Shown: positions 51,341 to 58,238 of the stretch, in pieces
How the letters are laid out: every line of letters starts with the position of its first letter
Position numbering within the stretch: the stretch's first letter is position 1
NCBI GenBank assembly: GCA_963817945.1
Contig: CAWFQH010000001.1
Coordinates: forward strand, 434,001-498,000
Direction of reading: 5' to 3'
DNA from: VRUE01 sp963817945
GTDB lineage: Bacteria > Actinomycetota > Thermoleophilia > Solirubrobacterales > 70-9
Length of the DNA: 64,000 nt
Translations under genes and position numbers: made by a program
The notes under the pieces: model-generated
Told to the model about the DNA's origin: nothing
The model's input: the letters and a program-made list of their open reading frames with translations, nothing else
Databases searched by the model: none

Positions 51341-52216
51341 TTAAGATTGAAAATTTGAGCGAACAGTACCGTACGGCAAGCAGCCCGTGTCGTGCAGCTC
51401 ATGCCGCAACGAGTTGATGACCGCGCCGGCCAGCAGCGCCAAGCTCAGCACGTAAAACCAGAGCAGGGCGATGAGGACGAAGCCGACGGTGGAACCGAAG
51501 CGCGAGAGGCTCGAGACGTTGGATAGGTAAAAGGGAAACGCCCAGTTGGCGACACCAGCGCAAACGGTGACGAACGCCGCCCCTGGCCAGACGTCGCGCC
51601 ACGGCATGTGCCCTTTCGGCACCGCCCAGAAGATCACGCAGCAGATCACGAAGATGACCAGCACCGCGGCACCGAGCAGCAGCACCGTGTCGATCGCCTT
51701 GATGCCGGAGAGGCCCAGCGGCAGGCGGTCGGTGCTCGAAACCAGCGCCGCCTCCATCGTCGGCAGGAAGATGCTCGCCGCTATCAGCAGCAGCACCACA
51801 CCAAGCATCGCGAAAGAGAAGCGCTTCTGCTCGACCCATCCCCGGCACTCGACGTGGTAGATGCGGCAGAAAGCCGTGTCCATGGCACCCCAGAAGGAGG
51901 CGCCGATCCAGAGCGACCCCAGGAATGCGGCGATCCCGATCGTCGTCGAGTTGTCCTCGATCCGCACCAGCACGTCGCTCAGGGTCCCCTGCTCGACGTT
52001 GGGGAAAAGCCGCTGCAGGTCGTCCAGCACGCCCGTCTCAACGCCCTCGATCCGCAGCACCTGCCCGAAAACGAAGAGCACCAGCAGGGCAAAGGGGAAG
52101 ACGGCGAGCATCAGGTTGTAGGCGACCATCGCCGAGAGGCCGGTGACGTTCTCGCGGTATGCGCGATTCCAGAAGGCGCGCAGCCAAGAGCGCAGCCTTT
52201 CGGCCCGCTCAGGCAT
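51341..52216 (-). CDS. YihY/BrkB family membrane protein
   Basis: The 291-aa product has about six membrane helices (GLSAMVAYNLMLAVFPFALLVLFVFG, FLGSLWIGASFWGAMDTAF, AVLVIFVICCVIFWAVP, FVLIALLWFYVLSLALLAGAV). The N-terminal MVAYNLMLAVFPF and central SFWGAMDTAFCRIYHVE are diagnostic of the YihY/BrkB family, which is not an RNase BN despite old annotation. Cytoplasmic C-terminus. It is divergent from rpoD; its start codon overlaps the -35 of that promoter. 16 bp separate it from the lipoprotein start. Confidence 0.9.
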   Translation of the reverse strand: MPERAERLRSWLRAFWNRAYRENVTGLSAMVAYNLMLAVFPFALLVLFVFGQVLRIEGVETGVLDDLQRLFPNVEQGTLSDVLVRIEDNSTTIGIAAFLGSLWIGASFWGAMDTAFCRIYHVECRGWVEQKRFSFAMLGVVLLLIAASIFLPTMEAALVSSTDRLPLGLSGIKAIDTVLLLGAAVLVIFVICCVIFWAVPKGHMPWRDVWPGAAFVTVCAGVANWAFPFYLSNVSSLSRFGSTVGFVLIALLWFYVLSLALLAGAVINSLRHELHDTGCLPYGTVRSNFQS

Positions 52217-52244
52217 TGACTTCAGAAACTGAAGCGCCTATCAT
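52216..52244 (+). promoter_or_regulatory. Strong sigma-70-type promoter before the primary sigma gene
   Basis: TTGACT (52216-52221), 17 bp, then TATCAT (52239-52244) is near-consensus. Transcription would start near 52251, well upstream of rpoD and just before the hairpin at 52274. Confidence 0.65.
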
Positions 52245-52273
52245 GGGAACAGACGTTTGAGAGGCCCTTCGAC

Positions 52274-52298
52274 GGACCGCCTTGCCGGTCCCTTTTTA
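52274..52298 (+). terminator. Terminator-like hairpin in the rpoD leader
   Basis: GGACCG-CCTTGC-CGGTCC followed by CTTTTTA is a compact intrinsic terminator about 25-45 bases after the predicted start site. It may attenuate rpoD or end a very short RNA. Confidence 0.6.
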
Positions 52299-52367
52299 TG
52301 CTCATCGCGACTTTCCTCGCTCGGGGGCCTTTCATACGCAGAGGACTTAACCATCTAGCGCGAAGGA

Positions 52368-53489
52368 ATGGGTGCAGACAAGATGCTGGTAGCTGAGCTT
52401 CAGGAGCTCGAGGAGGTCAAAGGGCTGGTCCATCGCGGACAGCAACTCGGCGTGCTGACTTTCGGCGACGTCGCCGCTGCAGTCTCCGAGGTCGATCTCG
52501 ACGAGTCCGACGTCGAGGACCTCTACGGGCACATCGAGAAGCAGGGCATCGAGCTCGTCGAGGACATGGACCCAGCCCAGAAAGCGGCTGCCGACGCCAT
52601 GCCCGCCGACACGGGTCGCAAAGGCCGGCGTCGCGCCAAACAGGCGCTGGACCTGAAACCGGACATGACGACGGACAGCCTGCAGCTGTTCCTCAAGGAC
52701 ATCGGCAAAGTCCGCCTGCTGACCGCTCAGGAGGAGGTCGAACTTGCCAAACGGATCGAGCGGGGCGACCTCGACGCGAAGCAGAAAATGGTCGAGTCCA
52801 ACCTGCGCCTCGTCGTCTCGATCGCCAAGAACTACCGGAACCAGGGCCTGCCCTTCCTCGACCTGATCCAAGAGGGGACGCTTGGCCTGGTCCGCGCTGC
52901 GGAGAAGTTCGACTATCGCAAGGGCTTCAAGTTCTCCACCTACGCGACCTGGTGGATTCGACAAGCGATCGCCCGCGCCCTCGCCGACAAGGCACGCACG
53001 ATCCGCATCCCTGTCCACGTGGTCGAGAAGCTGAACAAGATCGGCCGCGCCGAGCGCAAGCTGGTCACCGAGCTCGGCCGTGAGCCGACGCCGGAGGAGA
53101 TCGCCGACGTGACCGGGATCGACCCCGAGGAGGTCGACTCGATCAAGCGGTCCGCCCAAGCGCCCGTCTCGCTGGAGAAGCCAGTCGGCGACGAGGAGGA
53201 GTCGGAGTTCGGCCAGTTCATCGCCGACGAGAAGGCCGAGTCGCCGTTCGACCGGGCCGCCGATCTGCTGACCAAAGAGGCGCTGAAGGAGGCCCTGGAG
53301 AACCTCTCCTACCGCGAGCGCCGCGTGCTGGAACTGCGCTATGGGCTCGGCGGCGAGCACCCGCGCACGCTTGACGAGGTCGGTCGCACCTTCAACGTCA
53401 CCCGCGAGCGGATCCGCCAAATCGAGAACCAGAGCCTGAAAAAGCTCCAGCAGCTGGGCGAAGCGCAGAAACTGCGCGAAGTCACCTGA
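52368..53489 (+). CDS. rpoD: Primary sigma factor (RpoD/SigA family)
   Basis: The 373-aa product contains all sigma-70 regions: 1.2 at DSLQLFLKDIGKVRLLTAQEE, 2.1-2.4 ending LRLVVSIAKNYRNQGLPFLDLIQEGTLGLVRAAEKFDYRKGFKFSTYATWWIRQAI (in pieces), region 3, and 4.2 with TLDEVGRTFNVTRERIRQIENQSLKKLQQ. The N-terminal part is the short region 1.1 (FGDVAAAVSEVDLDESDVEDLYGHIEKQG). Start ATG 52368 lies right against AAGGA, so a start at 52383 is possible. It is followed at 39 bp by a second pilT, with no terminator between. Confidence 0.95.
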   Translation: MGADKMLVAELQELEEVKGLVHRGQQLGVLTFGDVAAAVSEVDLDESDVEDLYGHIEKQGIELVEDMDPAQKAAADAMPADTGRKGRRRAKQALDLKPDMTTDSLQLFLKDIGKVRLLTAQEEVELAKRIERGDLDAKQKMVESNLRLVVSIAKNYRNQGLPFLDLIQEGTLGLVRAAEKFDYRKGFKFSTYATWWIRQAIARALADKARTIRIPVHVVEKLNKIGRAERKLVTELGREPTPEEIADVTGIDPEEVDSIKRSAQAPVSLEKPVGDEEESEFGQFIADEKAESPFDRAADLLTKEALKEALENLSYRERRVLELRYGLGGEHPRTLDEVGRTFNVTRERIRQIENQSLKKLQQLGEAQKLREVT

Positions 53490-53528
53490 GCTAAAGGAAC
53501 CCGCCAGTCGCGGCCGATACAGGCCGCG

Positions 53529-54635
53529 ATGTTCGAGATCGACTCAGCGCTGCGCACGCTCATCGAGCGGAATGGGTCCGACCTGCACATCAAGGTCGGC
53601 ACGCCGCCGATCGTGCGCGTGCACGGCGAATTGGTCCCGCTCGAGGGCTACGACAGGCTGAACGGCGAAGACACCGAGAAGGCATTCCACGACATCGCCG
53701 AGGTGCGCTCGCTGACCGAATTCGAGGAGGAAGGCGAGGCCGACTTCTCCTACTCGATCTCCGGCCTCGCGCGCTTCCGCGTCAACACTTTCAAACAGCG
53801 CGGCACGATTTCGATCGTTTGCCGCGCGATTCCTTTCGACGTACGCTCGATCGAGGAGCTGGGGCTGCCCGACGTCGTCCGCCGTCTGGCGGAAGAGCAG
53901 CGCGGGATCGTCCTAGTTACCGGCACCACTGGCTCCGGCAAGAGCACGACCCTAGCGGCGATGATCGACCACATAAACCAAACCCGGCCGCGCCACATCG
54001 TCACCCTCGAGGACCCGATCGAGTATTTGCACAAAGACAAACGCTCGATAATCAACCAGCGAGAGGTAGGCGCCGATACCACCAGCTTCGCCCGAGCCAT
54101 GCGGCGGGTCCTCCGCCAGGACCCCGACGTGATCCTGATCGGCGAGATGCGCGACGAGGAGACGGTTCGTACCGCCCTGTCGGCGGCAGAGACCGGCCAC
54201 TTGGTCCTTTCCACCGTCCATACCCTGGACGCGACCGAGACCATCAACCGACTCGCCGACTTCTTCCCGCCCCACCTCCAGCACCAGGCTCGGGTCATGC
54301 TCGCCGCGACCCTCAAGGGCGCGATCGCCCAGCGCCTCGTCCCCGACGTCACCGGGGACGGACGCGTTCCCGCCTCCGAGGTTCTCGTCGTCACCGGCCG
54401 AGTCCAAGACCTAATCCTCAACCCCGATGAGACCGGCAAGATTACCGAGGTAATCGCCGAGGGCGAGTACTACGGGATGCGCACCTTCGACCAGTCCCTC
54501 CTTACCTATGTGATGGAAGGCAAGGTAAGTGAGCGGGTCGCCCTCGACTACGCCTCCAGCCCCCATGACTTCAAACTGATGCTCGCCGCCGGGGGTCAGC
54601 GCGCCAGCGGTATCGAGCAACTCGCCAGCCCCTGA
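53529..54635 (+). CDS. Second PilT/PilU-type retraction ATPase
   Basis: The 368-aa ATPase has GTTGSGKSTTLAAMIDH, LEDPIEYLHKDKRSIINQREVGADT, DPDVILIGEMRDEE, and TGHLVLSTVHTLDATETINRL. It is about half identical by eye to the pilT at 44961, without the Pro-rich tail. As it is away from the pilus locus and co-oriented behind rpoD, it could be PilU-like (an accessory retraction motor) and perhaps expressed constitutively. It ends TYVMEGKVSERVALDYASSP, where PilU members have similar tails. Confidence 0.92.
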   Translation: MFEIDSALRTLIERNGSDLHIKVGTPPIVRVHGELVPLEGYDRLNGEDTEKAFHDIAEVRSLTEFEEEGEADFSYSISGLARFRVNTFKQRGTISIVCRAIPFDVRSIEELGLPDVVRRLAEEQRGIVLVTGTTGSGKSTTLAAMIDHINQTRPRHIVTLEDPIEYLHKDKRSIINQREVGADTTSFARAMRRVLRQDPDVILIGEMRDEETVRTALSAAETGHLVLSTVHTLDATETINRLADFFPPHLQHQARVMLAATLKGAIAQRLVPDVTGDGRVPASEVLVVTGRVQDLILNPDETGKITEVIAEGEYYGMRTFDQSLLTYVMEGKVSERVALDYASSPHDFKLMLAAGGQRASGIEQLASP

Positions 54636-54711
54636 GCCCCTCCAGTGTTTCGGATCCCGCACGCGCAGTTTTTGATATAACCTCATCCAGTAATCAAGCA
54701 AAGGGGTTGCT

Positions 54712-55200
54712 ATGTGGGGCCGTTACTTCATCGCGATTGCGGTTGTCCTCGGGGCGCTTGTCAGCGTTGTCGGCTGTGGTGACGACGGGGGCGATGGAGG
54801 CGAGGGCAACGCCGCGACGGCCGCCAACGGAAGGCCTGCCTCAGGGGTCACCAAATCCGAATACATCGACCAAGCCAACTCGCTCTGCGCGAAACGCACT
54901 GCCGAACTGGCCATCAAAAGCAAACGTGCCTTCAAAAAGGTCTTTTCCAAGCCAGAAAAAGTCGCCGCAAAGCAGCTCGCCAAAGAAGCAGTCATCCCTG
55001 TCTTCGAAGGCGAGCTCAGAGACCTGAAGACGCTTAGCATCCCTTCGGAAGGCGAACAGCAAGTTGCCGCCATCTACGAAGCGATCGAAGACTTCATCGC
55101 CGAACTCAAAGCGGATCCCACCGCGCAAGAATTCTACCCCTACACTAAGGCCGAAAAGCTCGCCAAACAGTACGGCATCTCCGCCTGCGCGCATCCGTAA
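54712..55200 (+). CDS. Lipoprotein, paralogue of the one at 50.8 kb
   Basis: The 162-aa lipoprotein starts MWGRYFIAIAVVLGALVSVV followed by the lipobox GC (Cys 22) and an Asp/Gly linker (GDDGGDGGEGN). The helical domain SEYIDQANSLCAKRTAEL ... FEGELRDLKTLSIPSEGEQQ ... AEKLAKQYGISAC matches the other lipoprotein in order and spacing, including two cysteines. Start ATG 54712 follows AAAGGGG at 5 bp. Followed by a hairpin terminator at 55260. Function unknown. Confidence 0.8.
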   Translation: MWGRYFIAIAVVLGALVSVVGCGDDGGDGGEGNAATAANGRPASGVTKSEYIDQANSLCAKRTAELAIKSKRAFKKVFSKPEKVAAKQLAKEAVIPVFEGELRDLKTLSIPSEGEQQVAAIYEAIEDFIAELKADPTAQEFYPYTKAEKLAKQYGISACAHP

Positions 55201-55259
55201 CAGTCTTGAAGCAGAGCCCTCCGCATGCTCGCAAGCCACGTAGATGTAGCGCTGTGACG

Positions 55260-55290
55260 ACAGCCAGGAGAAGTGGTTCCTCCTGGCTGT
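55260..55290 (+). terminator. Terminator-like hairpin after lipoprotein gene
   Basis: ACAGCCAGGAG pairs with CTCCTGGCTGT (11 bp) around a 9-base loop. No long T-run follows, so efficiency is uncertain. It also faces the convergent secreted-protein gene. Confidence 0.5.
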
Positions 55291-55330
55291 CTGTGATGTA
55301 GGCCTCTGCGCCGAGGCGGCGCCTTGACGC

Positions 55331-55989
55331 TTATGTAACTGTGATATTCACCGGTTCGTAAACGGGCATCAAGCCTCTGACTGTGACAGAGCCTTTTAGT
55401 GTTCCTTTACCGCTTGTGCCGAATATACCGCAGAGGTTATGCCGTTCGATGTTGAACTGAATGTTCGTATCGAGTGTGATGGCGTGTTTGTTTTCTTCTG
55501 AGGTTGTTGTGTATGTTAGGCCAGTTGGAATCGTTTGGGGATGAATTGTGACTGTACAGTTCGGGTGATGCACTTCAATTTTCTGATTTGAAGGACAAAT
55601 CAGATGCGCTGTCTGCTCGGTGCTATTGGTCGTGCTTTTGCCACTGTAAATATGTAAGTGCATCCGTTCATGGTCACGGGCACTTTCGTTTCAGTGCCTG
55701 TTGTGTAGCAATTTTCGTAGGTCGGCGTGACGGTGAGGCTAGTCACTGTCGATGAGGCTGCTGTTGCAGCGTAGCTGGCGACTTCGCAGCCGATTTCGCC
55801 ATTGAAACCGTGCAACGTGAGATTGAGTCGATGCGCACCTTCCTCCGTTCCCGTGAAGAGCACAAACCCATTTGAGGCGTCATTGGTGAAGTGGCCTTCC
55901 CCATTCGCTGAGGCGTTCATCACCACAACGGCGCTGAGCGCCATCGCGGCGAGGGCGCAAAGACCGACTGCTTTCAGCTTGAGGCTCAT
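55331..55989 (-). pseudogene. Secreted protein of the 'MSLKLKA' family, frameshifted and IS-interrupted upstream
   Basis: The first part starts MSLKLKAVGLCALAAMALSA with a signal peptide and continues to MNGCTYIFTV; the second part, in another frame, resumes GKSTTNSTEQTAHLICPSN and ends with GTLKGSVTVRG. Both match the intact paralogue at 57328-57990, and the total length is 3n+2, so one base is missing near 55620-55645 (an AAAA run is there). An IS5 element sits 25 bp upstream of its start. Deletion of the frame by one base inactivates it unless this is a sequencing error. Confidence 0.85.
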
Positions 55990-56014
55990 TCCTGTTCCTT
56001 TCGATATGCATTTA

Positions 56015-56911
56015 GAACCTGTTTCACAATGACCTGAGCCTCCGCCAGCAGACGATCGCGCAGGCGAGGTGCATGAAAGCGAGGTGTTGGTCGGGATCGC
56101 GCTCCCAGCGGATGCGGAGCCTGCGGAACTGGTGCAGCCAGGTGAAGCTGCGCTCCACGACCCAACGCTGGGTGCCGAGCCCTGAGCCGTGCTCCTCGCC
56201 ACGGCGTGCGATCAGGGGCTTGATGCCGCGAGCCCAGAGCTCGCGGCGGTACTTGTCATGGTCATAGCCCCGATCGGCGAGCAGCCGCTCGGGGCGGTGT
56301 CTGGGGCGGCCGACCCTGCCGGCGATCGGCGCGACGCCGTCGATCAGGGGCAGGAGCTGGGTGACGTCGTTGCGCTGTCCGCCTGTCAGGGTGATCGCCA
56401 GCGGCAATCCGCCGGCGTCGGTCAGCAGGTGGTGCTTTGAGCCTGTGCGGGCGCGATCGACCGGGGACGGCCCTGTGTGGAGCCCCCCAAAAGCGCTCGG
56501 ATGTGGCTGGAGTCCGCGGCGGCCCTCGACCAGTCGATCTCACCGGCGCCGTTCAGCTTGCGCAGCACCGCCTGGTGCAGCTGCTCCCAGACCCCCGCCT
56601 GCTGCCACTCGCGCAGCCGCCTCCAGCAGGTCACCCCCGAGCCGTAGCCGAACTCGGCCGGCAGGTCCCGCCAGGCGATCCCTGTGTGCAGGACGAAGAG
56701 GATCCCGTTCAGGGCAGCCCTGTCGTTGAGACGCTTTCGGCCGGGATAGCGATACCGGCGCTGCACTACGGGCAACAGCGGCTCCAGCTCGGCCCATAGG
56801 CCGTCGTCTACCTCAAAGCGCGATGGCACCTCCGACACCTCCGAGAGTCGACCACATGTGTCGGAGGGCTTCACCGCGCAAGTGGCGGGTCCTTCTTTGT
56901 GAAACAGGTTC
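56015..56911 (-). mobile_element. IS5-family (IS427 group) insertion sequence
   Basis: 897 bp with 15-bp terminal inverted repeats (GAACCTGTTTCACAA) and a 3-bp direct duplication TTA on each side (56012-56014, 56912-56914), as IS427-group elements make (TNA). Two overlapping frames encode the transposase. Removing the element restores sequence that aligns with the leader of the paralogous gene at 57990 (GAGGCTCAT...TATGC-TTT-GAGCGCC), which fixes the boundaries. Confidence 0.93.
56024..56829 (-). CDS. IS427-group transposase, two frames joined by -1 frameshift
   Basis: OrfA (56422-56829, start GTG with GGAGG upstream) encodes the N-terminal domain (VDDGLWAELEPLLPVVQRRY, PGRKRLNDRAALNGILFVLHTGIAWRDLPAEFG) and the first Asp of the DDE triad (ADSSHIRA). 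OrfB (56024-56407) has LLADRGYDHDKYR with the second Asp and GTQRWVVERSFTWLHQFRRL with the Glu. The frames join at a canonical T-TTG-GGG slippery heptamer (about 56480-56490). Fused product about 265 aa, as in the group. It appears intact. Confidence 0.9.
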
Positions 56912-57327
56912 TTAGAGCGCCACTGCGAGCGACGCTCGATCCCTTTTGGAACCAGTCTGGGAATAGCCGATGCTTTAAAAAAGGACAAGTAATCAGAGTG
57001 TGCGTGCACGGTGGTGCGTTGGAGTACAGGACGTCGACTCGATTCCCCCTGCAAAACTAAGTCTGAGTCCTCGCCGCGCGTACCGAACGGCACGGATGGC
57101 GATTTAAACCCGGCCCGGGCTTAGATGTCTACCGCTTGCAGCCGCTGACCCTCACCACAGGGTTCAGGCTCCGACGCCGACCAGCTCCGTGCAGGCGAGA
57201 ACGAGGTCCGGCAGACGTTCAATGCATATTGCCGCCCGGAGCCGGGAAGGAATCCCGGCCCCGGGTCTCTGCATTGGTGAACAGGTCGCTCGGACTCCCT
57301 CCGCTCCAATGCGAAAAAATCAGAGAC
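56912..57327. other. Intergenic stretch without supported gene
   Basis: These 416 bp hold the original upstream region of the IS-interrupted gene (promoter unclear) and 230 bp before the next stop. There are short open frames with no ribosome sites or family similarity. GCATTGG at 57271 pairs at a distance with CCAATGC near 57306, next to a six-A run, so a terminator for something facing left is possible but weak. Confidence 0.4.
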
Positions 57328-57990
57328 CTATGTCGTTGTGATGTTTATCCGCTCGCCAGCTGTGTTGGTGCCGAGGAGTGTATTGGAGCCTTTCAGTGTT
57401 CCTTTACCGCTTGTGCCGAATATGCCGCACAGGTTATGCCGTTCGATGTTGAACTGAATGTTCGTATCGAGTGTGATGGCATGTTTGGTGGCATCGGTGA
57501 TTGTTGTGTATGTTAGGCCAGTGGCAATCGTTTGGGGATGAATTGTGGTTGTGCAGTTCGGGTGGTGGATTTCGATTTTCTGCCCGGCGGGGCACACGAT
57601 GTGCATGGTCTGCTCGGTGGTTGCCTGATTGCCTCCTGTGAATGTGAATGTGTAGGTGCAGCCGTTGACTGTAATAGGCACCGTCACACTCGGATCGCCT
57701 GTTGTGTAGCAGTCGACGTAGCTCGGCGCGAGGGTGAGACTGGTCTGTGTTGCTGCCGTGATTGTGCCGAAATAGGATGCTCCCTCGCAGCCGGTTTCCC
57801 CGCTGAAGCCGTGCAGGGTGAGGTGGTGTCGATGCGAACCTCCCTCCACGCCGCCGATCAACGCGTGGCCGCCTGGGGCGTCGTTGGTGAAGTGACCCTG
57901 GACCGTAGCCGAAGCGTTCATCACGGCAACTGCGCTGATCGCCGTCGCGGCGAGGGTGCAGAGGCTCAATGCTTTTAGCTTGAGGCTCAT
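57328..57990 (-). CDS. Secreted protein of the 'MSLKLKA' family (intact)
   Basis: The 220-aa product starts MSLKLKALSLCTLAATAISAV with a cleavable signal (VAVMNASATVQG), followed by a beta-rich mature domain with conserved cysteines and TGETGCEGASYF, TVNGCTYTFTFTGG, MHIVCPAGQKIEIHHPNCTT, LCGIFGTSGKGTLKG in order. ATG 57990 has AAAGGA at about 7 bp. The upstream leader contains the hairpin GAGCGCCG-CCGG/CCGG-CGCTC. Coding strand is A/C-rich compared with neighbours. A close paralogue is broken at 55.3 kb and a divergent one is at 18 kb. Confidence 0.85.
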   Translation of the reverse strand: MSLKLKALSLCTLAATAISAVAVMNASATVQGHFTNDAPGGHALIGGVEGGSHRHHLTLHGFSGETGCEGASYFGTITAATQTSLTLAPSYVDCYTTGDPSVTVPITVNGCTYTFTFTGGNQATTEQTMHIVCPAGQKIEIHHPNCTTTIHPQTIATGLTYTTITDATKHAITLDTNIQFNIERHNLCGIFGTSGKGTLKGSNTLLGTNTAGERINITTT

Positions 57991-58238
57991 TTCGTTCCTT
58001 TCACTTATGCGTTTCCGAGCGCCGCCGGTTGCCACCGGCGCTCCGTCTCTTTGGGACAGCAAGGGATAACCCCAAGCCTCTCGGCAAGCAAGGAGTCAGG
58101 GCTATTTAATGCAGCGCAAACATCTCAGCCTTGGAGCGGCGTTCTTTTCCCTGCAAGGAGCGCATATCAACAGCTCGCGCGTGCCTTTCAGCGCGGGACG
58201 GGATTGGTGTAGCCGGCCGGCGCGCTTAGCGCTTGCGC

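Noticed and set aside
57271..57312. Terminator from GCATTGG / CCAATGC and an A-run
   Set aside because: The loop of about 28 bases is too long for an intrinsic terminator.
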